A stretch of 22,041 bases of DNA from JBAZTO01 sp041661865 (GTDB lineage Bacteria; Planctomycetota; Phycisphaerae; SM23-33). Both the position numbers and the translations under genes were made by a program. The stretch is from NCBI GenBank assembly GCA_041661865.1, contig JBAZTO010000060.1:1-22041 (forward strand), in the 5' to 3' direction. Every line of letters starts with the position of its first letter. The stretch's first letter is position 1. The notes beneath the pieces were generated by a model that saw only the letters and a list, made by a program, of their open reading frames with translations, had not been told where the DNA came from and did not search any database. Shown one piece after another: positions 14,651 through 22,033 of the stretch.

Positions 14651-14734
14651 GACTTGGCCAAGGACGAGCCAATCCTAGACGTAACCCCGGCTGAAGGCCC
14701 GCAATGGTGCAGGCGGGTAGATAGGCAGACAAAG

Positions 14735-15022
14735 ATGATTCACAACGTCGATGGCGTTCATGCCGCAGCAGCCACCAAGCCGGTTGACCCCGCCGGGGCG
14801 ATACCCGCCAATGCCACTCCCGTCGAGCTGGCCGGCATCTCGGATGTGGTCGAAATCTCCGACGCCGCAAAGCTGATCGAGAAGGTTCACCAGATCCCCG
14901 ATGTCCGCGTCGACCTGGTGGAGCGAGTCAAGGCCGAGATCGCCGCGGGCACCTACGAGACGCCCGAACGGATCGAGATCGCCCTGAACAACCTCATGGA
15001 CGACCTGCTCGGGACTCTCTAA
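14735..15022 (+). CDS. flgM: Anti-sigma-28 factor FlgM
   Basis: A 95-residue FlgM-family protein, which holds sigma-28 (FliA) inactive until the flagellar hook-basal body is finished. The N-terminal 45 residues are Ala/Pro-rich and probably disordered. The C-terminal part carries the family pattern: DVVEISDAAKLIEKVHQIPD, then RVDLVERVKAEIAAGTYETPERIEIALNNLMDDLL (IAAGTYETPE is typical). The ATG at 14735 was chosen over an upstream in-frame start at 14654, whose extra residues look non-coding; the ribosome site is weak. A strong terminator follows, so it ends its own transcript. It stands apart from other flagellar genes, but a sigma-28-like promoter lies just downstream. Confidence 0.85.
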   Translation: MIHNVDGVHAAAATKPVDPAGAIPANATPVELAGISDVVEISDAAKLIEKVHQIPDVRVDLVERVKAEIAAGTYETPERIEIALNNLMDDLLGTL

Positions 15023-15049
15023 AGGCCGCATAAGTAGCTGAATCATTCA

Positions 15050-15081
15050 CAGGCACGGATGGAGCCGTGCCTGTTTTTTTT
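15050..15081 (+). terminator. Strong intrinsic terminator after flgM
   Basis: CAGGCACGG (15050-15058), loop ATGGAG, CCGTGCCTG (15065-15073), then eight T's (15074-15081). This is the clearest terminator in the window. Confidence 0.93.
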
Positions 15082-15121
15082 GCGCGCAAATCGGGATGTC
15101 CGCCCTCTCCCCATTTCTTGC

Positions 15122-15149
15122 TTGTCAAAATACACAAGATTGGTAAGAT
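15122..15149 (+). promoter_or_regulatory. Sigma-70-type promoter before the HTH-REC regulator
   Basis: TTGTCA (15122-15127), a 16-base gap ending TTGG, then TAAGAT (15144-15149). It shares the -35 box and spacing of the 8228 promoter. It lies upstream of a second, sigma-28-like promoter, suggesting dual control. Confidence 0.5.
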
Positions 15150-15166
15150 GTAACGCCTGGATAATT

Positions 15167-15193
15167 TAAGTCGCTGTTAAACTGGGCCGATTT
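15167..15193 (+). promoter_or_regulatory. Sigma-28 (FliA)-like promoter
   Basis: TAAG (15167-15170), exactly 15 bases, then GCCGATTT (15186-15193), against the consensus TAAA-N15-GCCGATAA (three differences in twelve, with the GCCGAT core intact). Transcription would begin near 15200, about 75 bases before the response-regulator start. Its position next to flgM makes a flagellar link plausible. Confidence 0.5.
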
Positions 15194-15276
15194 TAGTCAA
15201 CAGCGTCCGGGTGTTGACGATATCTGTAGCCCGCACACGAAATTACTGGACGAAGATTGGGACCGGGAGAATCAAT

Positions 15277-15846
15277 ATGCGCCAGAAGGCCGTCTATACC
15301 ACCGGGGAAGCCGCCGAAATCTGCAAGCTCTCGCAGCAGACCATCATCCGCTGCTTTGACAGCGGGCAATTGCGGGGCTTTCGCGTGCCGGGCAGCAAGT
15401 TCCGCCGCATCCCGCACGATGTCCTGATGAAGTTCATGAAGGACAACAGCATCCCGCTGGACGTGTTGGAGAGCGGGCAGATCAAGGTGCTGGTCGTCGA
15501 TGACGACCCGGAGATCGTCGAGCTGTTCGTCGACGCCCTCAGTGCCGACGGGCGCTTCGAGGTGGCCACCGCCCAGAGCGGCTACGATGCCGGCGTGATG
15601 ACCCAGCAGTTCCGCCCCGACATCGTCATCCTGGACTACATGCTGCCCGACATCAACGGCAACGTTGTCTGCAAGACCATCCGCGAGAACCCCGAACTGT
15701 GCCACATCAAGATCCTGGTCATCTCGGGCATGGTCAACCCCGCCGAGGTGGACCGGCTCATGCAGGCCGGCGCGGACGACTTCATCAAGAAGCCCTTCAA
15801 CATCGAGAAGGTCGTCGAACGGATCGTCGAACTGGTCAAGTCCTAG
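15277..15846 (+). CDS. Response regulator with N-terminal excisionase-type HTH
   Basis: A 189-residue regulator with reversed domain order: a MerR/excisionase-like HTH_17 first (about 6-60: YTTGEAAEICKLSQQTIIRC, then GFRVPGSKFRRIPHDVLMKFM), then a receiver domain (about 70-188). The receiver has its acidic pair in VLVVDDDPE, the phosphorylated Asp120 in ILDYMLPD, Ser in VISGM and Lys in KKPF, so it should be phosphorylatable. The ATG at 15277 follows GGGAGA about seven bases upstream; an upstream in-frame start (15211) would overlap the promoter region. It lies 129 bases ahead of a hybrid-type kinase gene, with a family C hairpin pair between. DNA targets are unknown. Confidence 0.85.
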   Translation: MRQKAVYTTGEAAEICKLSQQTIIRCFDSGQLRGFRVPGSKFRRIPHDVLMKFMKDNSIPLDVLESGQIKVLVVDDDPEIVELFVDALSADGRFEVATAQSGYDAGVMTQQFRPDIVILDYMLPDINGNVVCKTIRENPELCHIKILVISGMVNPAEVDRLMQAGADDFIKKPFNIEKVVERIVELVKS

Positions 15847-15879
15847 AACCGTTTTCCAAGAGGTTCATGACTTTCTCGC

Positions 15880-15927
15880 GGCACAGCTTTTCCACGTTGT
15901 GCCCGCACAGGCTCGAAAGCCTGTGCC
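15880..15927 (+). repeat. Family C paired hairpins
   Basis: GGCACAGC..GTTGTGCC followed by GCACAGGC-TCGAAA-GCCTGTGC. It closely matches 7662-7711 on the other strand. It sits between two co-directional signalling genes and could attenuate transcription from the first into the second. Confidence 0.8.
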
Positions 15928-15975
15928 GCCGGGACACCGAGGCAGGTTTCCGGCACAAACGGCGGGCCTGACACT

Positions 15976-18345
15976 GTGGCTGAGCGTCCCGGACAACCTG
16001 ACAGCAACGGCGGCAAGCTGACCGCAGCCCAACTGGACATTCTGCTGCGCCGCGTGGAGTCGTTGCCGACCTTCCCCGCCCTCGCCGCGGCGCTTCTGGA
16101 ATGCACGCGCGCGGAACAGGCCGACGCGGGCCAATCGACCCCGGCGCTCCAGCGGGCCATTGAATTGGCCTGCTCTGACGCCCCCTCAGTTGCCGTGCTG
16201 CTCAAGACCGCCTCGGCGCGCGGAGGATCGCCCGTCGCGTCCATTGCGGAAGCGGGCAGCGGGCTGGGCCTGGCCGGGATGCGGCACGCCGCCCTGACCC
16301 TCGATATCTTTCCTGACGCCGCGCCTTCGAGCGGGCTGGATCGAGAGGCCTTCTGGCGGCACAACCAGGCGGTGGCCGTCGCGGCCCGGCAGATCGCCCA
16401 GCAGATCGACCCGCCCCTCGACGCGGACACGGCATTTACCGCCGGCCTGCTGCACGATCTGGGCAAGTGCGTCCTGGACGTGCTGCTGCCCAAGAGCTTT
16501 CGGCGGGCCATCGAATTGTCCGCCCAGAACGGCACGGACCTCTGCGAGTGCGAGCGGCAGGTCATCGGGCTGGACCACGCCGTCGTCGGCAGGCGGCTGG
16601 CCCAGCAGTGGCGTCTGCCGCGCGAGGTGGCCGAGGCGGCCTGGCTGCATCACCAGCCGGCGACGGTATTGCCCGCGGCGGCGGGCAACGTGAGATTGAT
16701 CCTTGCGGTCCAGTTGGCTGACGGCCTGGCCCGCCAGGCGAAGGTCGGCGATTCCGGCAACGCCGGGCCCGTGGCACTGAGCCAGGCCCAGGCGCTGGAC
16801 CTGGACGAAGCGGACCTCCAATCCGTGCGTGACGGCCTGGCCCAGGCCGTCCAGCGCAGCGCGGGGGAGATCGACTTCGAGGCCCCCGCCGCAGCCCAAC
16901 ACTATTATCGGGCACTGAAGGCCGCCGCGGCTGAGATGTCCGATCGCAACGCCACGCTGGAGGCGCAGGAAGCGCCGCTGGCGGCGCAGGCCCGGGCCTT
17001 CGAGCATCTGCGGAACTTCGTCGCCTCATTGGGCGACCCATCCACCACAAACGATGTGATGGTCGGCATTGCCCAGGTGCTGGCCCGTGCCGGCGGGATC
17101 GTTCCGTCCGCCGATCAACCGGTCGTCGGCTACGTCGTCGGCCAAGGCGACGAGCAAGGCCAGGCCGTGCGGCTGGACGGCACGCATCAACACGCCTGGC
17201 AAAGTCTCGGCAGTCACGGCCAGGCGGTTAGTTGGCCGGACATTCCTTTGACCGCTTCCGCCGCTGACATCGCGGCCCACCTGGACGCGGACGCCCAGGC
17301 CCTGGGCCCGTGGCTGGATTTCGCAACGTATCGCCACGTCGCGCTGGTCTGCGCGGGGCAATGGCTGGGCGGGGTTTTTCTCCCGCCCTCGGGCAACAAA
17401 GCTCCCGGCACTACAGAGGAACCGTTCAGCAAAGCCCCCTGCACCGCAGGGGGATCGTTCAGAGAATTCCCCGGCAGTGCCGGGGGCTTTACAGAAGCGT
17501 CACAGGCTTCTGCCGTCAGCGACAACGTCCTGGAAGCCCTGGCTGGGGCGATGGCGATGGCCTTGACCATCGTTCAGGGCCGCTGCCGCGCGGTGCTGCT
17601 GAGCGAACAGTTGGCCGGCGCTTCGCAGGTCCTTGCCGCCACGCAGGAGGCCCTGACTGAGGCCAGGACCGTCGGCGCGGTGGGCCAAATGGCTGCGGGG
17701 GCGGCCCATGAACTCAACAATCCGCTGGCCGTCATCTCCGGCCGGGCCCAGTTGATGAGCGAGCGGGCCAAGACTCCCGAGGAACGCAAGGTCTGGCAAC
17801 TCATGGTCACGCAGGCCCATCGCATCAGCGATATCCTCTCCGACCTGATGGAGTTCGCCGCGCCGCCGCCGCCGCAAAAAACCGCCTTCGACGTGGCCCA
17901 ACTGCTTGGCGAGGCGGCCGAGGCCTTTTCTTCTTCAGCCCATCCTCAAGCCGCGGCCGCACGGGTCGATATACAAGTACAGGCCGACTGTGGCCAGGCC
18001 TGGGCGGATAGAGAGCAAGTCAAGGCCGTGATCGTGGAACTGATGAACAACGCCGCCACGGCCGCGACGGGCCCGCCGCGACTGACGCTGGGAACACACG
18101 AAGACCAGGCCAGGGACGCCGTTGTAATCAGCCTGGCCGACGAAGGGCCGGGCATGGATGATCAGACGCTGGCCGCCGCGTTCACGCCGTTCTTCTCGCT
18201 TCAGCGGTCGGGCCGGCGACGCGGACTGGGACTGCCCCGGGCGCGACGGCAGATCGAGAGCAACGGCGGACGTATCTGGTTGACCAGTCAGGCCGGCGCG
18301 GGCACGTGCGTGTACGTCCAGCTTCCGCGACCTGCCGGGCATTAA
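15976..18345 (+). CDS. HDOD-domain sensor histidine kinase
   Basis: A 789-residue soluble kinase. An N-terminal HDOD domain (about 24-235) has LPTFPALAAALLECTR, FTAGLLHDLGKCVLDVLLP and WLHHQPATVLP. A central region (about 330-560) could be GAF-like but is poorly conserved; it includes a Ser/Gly/Pro-rich stretch (about 475-515). The C-terminal kinase has the phosphorylated His578 in GAAHELNNPLAVISGRAQLM (HisKA), the N box ELMNNAATAA (688-697) and the G box DEGPGMDD (722-729), followed by GLGLPRARRQIESNGGRIWL. No membrane segment is evident, so it senses a cytoplasmic signal or partner. HDOD domains occur in motility and cell-cycle signalling. The GTG start lacks a strong ribosome site, so the exact start is uncertain. 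A REC-GAF gene follows after 37 bases and is the likely partner. Confidence 0.85.
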   Translation: MAERPGQPDSNGGKLTAAQLDILLRRVESLPTFPALAAALLECTRAEQADAGQSTPALQRAIELACSDAPSVAVLLKTASARGGSPVASIAEAGSGLGLAGMRHAALTLDIFPDAAPSSGLDREAFWRHNQAVAVAARQIAQQIDPPLDADTAFTAGLLHDLGKCVLDVLLPKSFRRAIELSAQNGTDLCECERQVIGLDHAVVGRRLAQQWRLPREVAEAAWLHHQPATVLPAAAGNVRLILAVQLADGLARQAKVGDSGNAGPVALSQAQALDLDEADLQSVRDGLAQAVQRSAGEIDFEAPAAAQHYYRALKAAAAEMSDRNATLEAQEAPLAAQARAFEHLRNFVASLGDPSTTNDVMVGIAQVLARAGGIVPSADQPVVGYVVGQGDEQGQAVRLDGTHQHAWQSLGSHGQAVSWPDIPLTASAADIAAHLDADAQALGPWLDFATYRHVALVCAGQWLGGVFLPPSGNKAPGTTEEPFSKAPCTAGGSFREFPGSAGGFTEASQASAVSDNVLEALAGAMAMALTIVQGRCRAVLLSEQLAGASQVLAATQEALTEARTVGAVGQMAAGAAHELNNPLAVISGRAQLMSERAKTPEERKVWQLMVTQAHRISDILSDLMEFAAPPPPQKTAFDVAQLLGEAAEAFSSSAHPQAAAARVDIQVQADCGQAWADREQVKAVIVELMNNAATAATGPPRLTLGTHEDQARDAVVISLADEGPGMDDQTLAAAFTPFFSLQRSGRRRGLGLPRARRQIESNGGRIWLTSQAGAGTCVYVQLPRPAGH

Positions 18346-18382
18346 GCAGGCCGCCGGCGACGCAGTCGGAGGGTACGTGAAT

Positions 18383-19381
18383 ATGTCAAGACAAGCGATG
18401 GCAAGAATACTGGTCGTCGACGACGAACCGCACCTGCGGGAACTCCTGGTCGACGCGCTCAGCGGCCAGGATCTCCAGGTCACCTCCGCCGCCAGCGGGG
18501 CCGAAGCGATGCGACTGGCCCAGAGCCAGAACTTCGACCTGGTCGTCACCGACCTGCTGCTCGAAGATTGCCAGGGCACCGATGTCGTCGATCGCCTGCG
18601 CTGCGACGGCAACGACATCCCAGCCGTCGTCATTACCGGCCAGCACGACCCGCAGGCCCTCAGCAACGCCAGCCGCATCCGCCCGGTGGAAATGATGACC
18701 AAGCCCCTGGACATCGACCACCTCCGCCGCACCGTTCGCGATGAGCTGGATCGGCAGGCCGACAAGGAACACCGGGCCCGCCGCGCCCGCCGGCTGGAGT
18801 CCCTGGCCCACCGCGGCAGCAAGGAGCGGCGCGAGGCCAAGCGGCAACTTCAAGCCACCTCCGACGACCTCTCGACCGCCTACCGCACGCTCAACGGGCG
18901 AATCGCCGACCAGAAGACGCTGATCGATTACCAGCAGGAATTGATCGCCGCGCGCACCGACGACGAGGTGTTCAAGGTACTCTTCCGCACCTTCGTCCGC
19001 CAGAGTGGGCCGGTCTACGGTGCGGCGATGGTGTGCAACAGCGAGGCCGAACTGCAAATGGTCGGCCGATTCGGCGTGCCGGTGCCCGACAACTCGAACT
19101 TCTGCAAGGCGCTGGCTGCGCCGATCCTCGATGCCGCCGTGGAACATCCGCGCTGCTTCACCATCGACGCCGGCGAAGACGCCCACATGTTCCCCCCGTT
19201 CATCCATCGCTACCTGGCGGGGGTGTCCATCCTGGCCATCCCGCTGATCCCCGCCGACGGCGAGTTGATCGGCCTGGTGGTGCTCTACCGCAAGGGCGAA
19301 CAGCCGTTCGTCAAGGACGACTGCCACCTGGCCTCCATGATCGCCCCCGCGACGGCCAAGGCCATCGCACGGAACGACTGA
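18383..19381 (+). CDS. REC-GAF response regulator
   Basis: A 332-residue protein: receiver domain (about 7-120; VVDDEP, phosphorylated Asp57 in LVVTDLLL, Thr85, Lys107 in MTKPLD), a charged coiled-coil linker (about 118-180, rich in Arg/Glu), and a C-terminal GAF-like domain (about 185-330; VLFRTFVRQSGPVYGAAMVC, ILAIPLIPADGELIGLVVLY). No DNA-binding, kinase or cyclase domain is present, so the output is probably protein-protein or ligand binding. The ATG at 18383 is nine bases after GGAGGG; a GTG at 18377 is too close. It is the last gene of the cluster and is transcribed with the kinase. Confidence 0.82.
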   Translation: MSRQAMARILVVDDEPHLRELLVDALSGQDLQVTSAASGAEAMRLAQSQNFDLVVTDLLLEDCQGTDVVDRLRCDGNDIPAVVITGQHDPQALSNASRIRPVEMMTKPLDIDHLRRTVRDELDRQADKEHRARRARRLESLAHRGSKERREAKRQLQATSDDLSTAYRTLNGRIADQKTLIDYQQELIAARTDDEVFKVLFRTFVRQSGPVYGAAMVCNSEAELQMVGRFGVPVPDNSNFCKALAAPILDAAVEHPRCFTIDAGEDAHMFPPFIHRYLAGVSILAIPLIPADGELIGLVVLYRKGEQPFVKDDCHLASMIAPATAKAIARND

Positions 19382-19500
19382 GTGCAGAGTGCGTAGTGCG
19401 AAGTGCGAAGCGTCAAGTCTGATTCTGCGGATGCCATGGTCGCAGAGGGTCCGCCAATTTGCGATCTGCAATTGGCAATCTGCAATCGCACAGACCGGGT
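19382..19500. repeat. AGTGCG-type short repeats and TGCAAT repeats
   Basis: Directly after the REC-GAF stop, GTGCAGAGTGCGTAGTGCGA then AGTGCGAAGC (19382-19411) is a run of imperfect AGTGCG/AGTGCGA units. A related run in the opposite orientation lies at 19700-19725. At about 19458-19490, TTGCGATCTGCAATTGGC and AATCTGCAATCGCA contain repeated ATCTGCAAT and a TGCGAT/ATCGCA inverted pair. No gene is supported in 19382-19731. Confidence 0.5.
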
Positions 19501-19581
19501 AGGGCGGGTACGGCCCGCCGCCTCCTTACCTGGACTTCGGCCAACACGTCGGGCGATGCCCGATTTACTCAACTAAGAAAG

Positions 19582-19618
19582 ACGACCCGGGCCTGATGGC
19601 GCCGGGTCGTTTGTTTTT
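19582..19618 (+). terminator. Intrinsic terminator between REC-GAF and ahcY
   Basis: ACGACCCGG (19582-19590) pairs with CCGGGTCGT (19602-19610), followed by ttgttttt. The T-run favours the plus strand, 200 bases past the REC-GAF stop. The minus strand has a weaker T-rich tail, so it could also stop ahcY transcripts. Confidence 0.75.
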
Positions 19619-19633
19619 CACTCCGCACTTGTT

Positions 19634-19658
19634 CCGCTCGCTTCGCGCTCGCGGCGAG
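19634..19658 (-). repeat. Family B core, diverged copy
   Basis: The inverted core CCGCTCGCTTCGCGCTCGCG then GCGAGT differs from the 3032 copy at about two positions. It lies just downstream of the ahcY 3' end, next to the inverted AGTGCG repeats (19700-19725). Confidence 0.65.
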
Positions 19659-19731
19659 TGCATCCAGGCACATTTCTTCGCGGGGCGGTAGCCACGTCTG
19701 CTTCGCACTCCGCACTTCGCACTCTCTGTTC

Positions 19732-21006
19732 TTACGTCCCCATATCGAACGAGCTGAGATACTTCCGCTGTTCGGCGGTGAGGGTGTCGATCTTGATGCC
19801 CATGCTGGCCAGCTTGAGCTGGGCCACCCAGGCGTCGATCTTCCGGGGCACGTCGTGGACTCCGGGCGTCAGCTTCTTGGCGTTCTTCAGGGCGTACTCG
19901 GTGGCCAGGGCCTGTGTGGCGAAGGACATGTCCATCACGCTGGCGGGGTGGCCTTCGGCGCAGGCCAGGTTGACCAGACGACCCTGGGCCAGGACGAAGA
20001 CCCTCCGGCCGCCGGGAAGGACGAACTCGTCCACGCCGTTGCGCACGCCGGCGTTGACCTTCCTGGCCATCTTCTCCAGGGCGGTGAGGTTCAGCTCGCA
20101 ATCGAAGTGCCCGCTGTTGCAGACGATCGCGCCGTCCTTCATCAGCTTGAAGTGCTCGGCGTCGATGACATGCACGTCGCCGGTGACGGTGACGAACAAG
20201 TCGCCGATCTTCGCGGCCTGCTTCATGGGCATCACGCGGAAGCCGTCCATGGCGGCCTCGAGGGCGCGGATGGGATTGACCTCGGTGACGATGACGTTGG
20301 CGCCGGCCCCGCGAGCGCGGCTCGATACACCGCGGCCGCACCAGCCGTAGCCGGCCACCACCACCGTCGTGCCGGCCAGCAGTATGTCCGTCGCGCGAAC
20401 GATGCCGTCCAGCGTGCTCTGCCCCGTGCCGTAGCGGTTGTCGAAGAGGTGCTTGGTGTCGGCGTCATTGACGGCGATGACGGGGAACTTCAGCACGCCG
20501 GCCTCGGCCATCGCGCGGAGGCGGATCACGCCGGTGGTCGTCTCTTCCATCGAGGCGACGATGTCGCCGGCGTACTGGGCGAAGGGCCCGTGCAGGGCGT
20601 TGACCAGGTCGGCCCCGTCGTCCATCGTCACCGACGGGCGATGCTTGCAGGCGGCCTCAATGTGCTGGTAGTAGGTCGTCTTGGGGTCCTCGCCCTTGAT
20701 GGCGTAGACGCGGATGCCGAAGTCGGCCACCAGGCTGGCGGCCACGTCGTCCTGCGTGGACAGCGGGTTGGAGGCGCAGAGGACCAGGTCGGCCCCGCCG
20801 GCCACGAGCGTGCGGCAGAGGTTGGCCGTCTCCGCCGTCACGTGCAGGCAGGCGCTCATCCGCCGGCCGGCCAGCGGCTTTTCCCGGGCGAACCGCTCGC
20901 GCACGGCGTTGAGCACGGGCATGTCATTGTCGGCCCAGAGAATCCGCTTCTTGCCCGCGGCGGCCAGCTTGAGATCCTTCACGTCGCATTTGACTGTCTT
21001 TGCCAT
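19732..21006 (-). CDS. ahcY: Adenosylhomocysteinase
   Basis: A 424-residue NAD-dependent S-adenosylhomocysteine hydrolase, which splits the methyltransferase product SAH into adenosine and homocysteine and so keeps methylation going. Typical motifs: MSACLHVTAETANLCRTL, CASNPLSTQDDVAASL, the NAD-binding VVVAGYGWCGRGV and GDVHVIDAEHFKLMKDGAIV then CNSGHFDCEL. It is the shorter form (no insert of about 40 residues, no C-terminal KPDHYRY-like tail) seen in Thermotoga and archaea; it ends YLSSFDMGT. The ATG at 21006 is preceded by a GGGAAG-type ribosome site. It shares its direction with trpF, but the 201-base gap and repeat make co-transcription uncertain. Some short homologues prefer S-inosylhomocysteine, which sequence alone does not exclude. 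Confidence 0.95.
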   Translation of the reverse strand: MAKTVKCDVKDLKLAAAGKKRILWADNDMPVLNAVRERFAREKPLAGRRMSACLHVTAETANLCRTLVAGGADLVLCASNPLSTQDDVAASLVADFGIRVYAIKGEDPKTTYYQHIEAACKHRPSVTMDDGADLVNALHGPFAQYAGDIVASMEETTTGVIRLRAMAEAGVLKFPVIAVNDADTKHLFDNRYGTGQSTLDGIVRATDILLAGTTVVVAGYGWCGRGVSSRARGAGANVIVTEVNPIRALEAAMDGFRVMPMKQAAKIGDLFVTVTGDVHVIDAEHFKLMKDGAIVCNSGHFDCELNLTALEKMARKVNAGVRNGVDEFVLPGGRRVFVLAQGRLVNLACAEGHPASVMDMSFATQALATEYALKNAKKLTPGVHDVPRKIDAWVAQLKLASMGIKIDTLTAEQRKYLSSFDMGT

Positions 21007-21049
21007 GTTCGCTTTCTTCCCTTGCTTGGGTTTCTATCAAGAAACAACA

Positions 21050-21152
21050 ATCACAGAGAACACAGAGGTCACGAAGAACACAGAGAACAGTTCTTCGAGA
21101 TACGACTGTTTATATCTTCTCAGTGCTCTCTGTGCCTCTGTGTGTATGGTGA
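21050..21152. repeat. CACAGAGA-type inverted repeat between ahcY and trpF
   Basis: Left arm (21050-21088): CACAGAGAACACAGAGGTCA, later ACACAGAGAA. Right arm (21119-21152): CTCTCTGTGCCTCTGTGTG and following. Pairs include ACACAGAGG (21060-21068) with CCTCTGTGT (21135-21143) and CACAGAGA with TCTCTGTG (21127-21134). Translated, it gives the artefact HREHRGHEEH-type peptide known from many unrelated genomes, so it is a non-coding repeat rather than a gene. Confidence 0.75.
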
Positions 21153-21207
21153 CTTAGGCTTCGCATTATCGCGGAAGTGCAGGGGATTTGCAAACGAGAG
21201 TTGGCCC

Positions 21208-21891
21208 CTACAGCCAGAACTCGCTGTGGAGTTCGTTGCCTTCGCGGGTGGCGCGGAGGAAGTCGGCGACTTTCTTGAGGTCCTTGACGCCGGGAGCCTT
21301 TTCCACGCCGCTGGCCACATCCACCGCCCAGGGCTTGACCAGGTCGATGGCGGTGCCGACGCAGGAGGCGTCCAGCCCGCCGGCCAGGATGATCGGGTCG
21401 ATACCCGCCAGCACCCGCGCCGCGCGGGCGTCGGCCACCATGGACCAGTTGAACCGCTCGCCGGTGCCGCCGGGGCGGGTCGGATCATAGGCGTCCAGCA
21501 GGACGGCCGCCAGGTTGCTGCGGGCCGTCAGGGCGTCCATCCACGCGCGAACCTGGCCGAGCCAGCCCTCGTCCCGCACGCGAAAGGCCTTGATACAGGG
21601 GGCGTTGATCGCGCCGATCATCTCGGGGCTTTCGTCGCCATGCAACTGGACGTAGTTGATCCGCGTCCGTTCGACGACCCGGTTGATCGTGGTGGCGTCG
21701 GCGTTGACGAAGACCCCCACAGTGGTCACGAAAGGCGGCAGCACGTCGACGATGGCGCGGGCCTGCTCGGGAGAGACCCAGCGGGGCGAGTCGGCGAAGA
21801 CCAGCCCGATGGCGTCGGCGCCCATCTGTGCGATCTTCAGCGCCGTGGGCGCATCCCGCAGACCTTCAATCTTTACGCGGACCCGTTGCAT
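21208..21891 (-). CDS. trpF: Phosphoribosylanthranilate isomerase, catalytic Cys replaced
   Basis: A 227-residue TIM-barrel enzyme of tryptophan synthesis that converts phosphoribosylanthranilate to CdRP. Supporting motifs: GADAIGLVFADSPRWVSPEQA, NYVQLHGDES, LLDAYDPTRPGGTGERFNW and the phosphate loops LAGGLD and DVASGVEKAPGVKD. The general acid Asp133 (VLLDAYD) is present. The general base, normally Cys in KICGI near the N-terminus, is Glu9 here (KIEGL). The ATG at 21891 was chosen: the alternative TTG at 21927 adds 12 residues before the strand where the family begins. It is an orphan, away from other trp genes, and the next gene on its strand is ahcY. Confidence 0.88.
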   Translation of the reverse strand: MQRVRVKIEGLRDAPTALKIAQMGADAIGLVFADSPRWVSPEQARAIVDVLPPFVTTVGVFVNADATTINRVVERTRINYVQLHGDESPEMIGAINAPCIKAFRVRDEGWLGQVRAWMDALTARSNLAAVLLDAYDPTRPGGTGERFNWSMVADARAARVLAGIDPIILAGGLDASCVGTAIDLVKPWAVDVASGVEKAPGVKDLKKVADFLRATREGNELHSEFWL

Positions 21892-21980
21892 GCGTGAAAT
21901 GATATCCCGCGCCCAGCGATTCCGCAACGGGGTTGAATTCTGGCTGGTGTAACGTATTGTGTGTAAGTTTGGCGTTGGTT

Positions 21981-22033
21981 GTCATGGGCTGGAGCGGAGG
22001 CGAGCGTAGCGAGCCGCAGCGCAGGCCCATGAC
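21981..22033. repeat. Long hairpin repeat near the window end
   Basis: GTCATGGGC (21981-21989) pairs perfectly with GCCCATGAC (22025-22033). The loop is GC-rich and itself holds GGCGAGCG..CGAGCC, recalling the GCGAGCG wording of family B. The trpF promoter should lie nearby on the minus strand (21892-21980), but no convincing box was seen. Confidence 0.6.

Noticed and set aside
19855..21897. 680-codon plus-strand frame opposite ahcY and trpF
   Set aside because: Antisense shadow of two firmly identified genes; it also runs through the CACAGAGA repeat.
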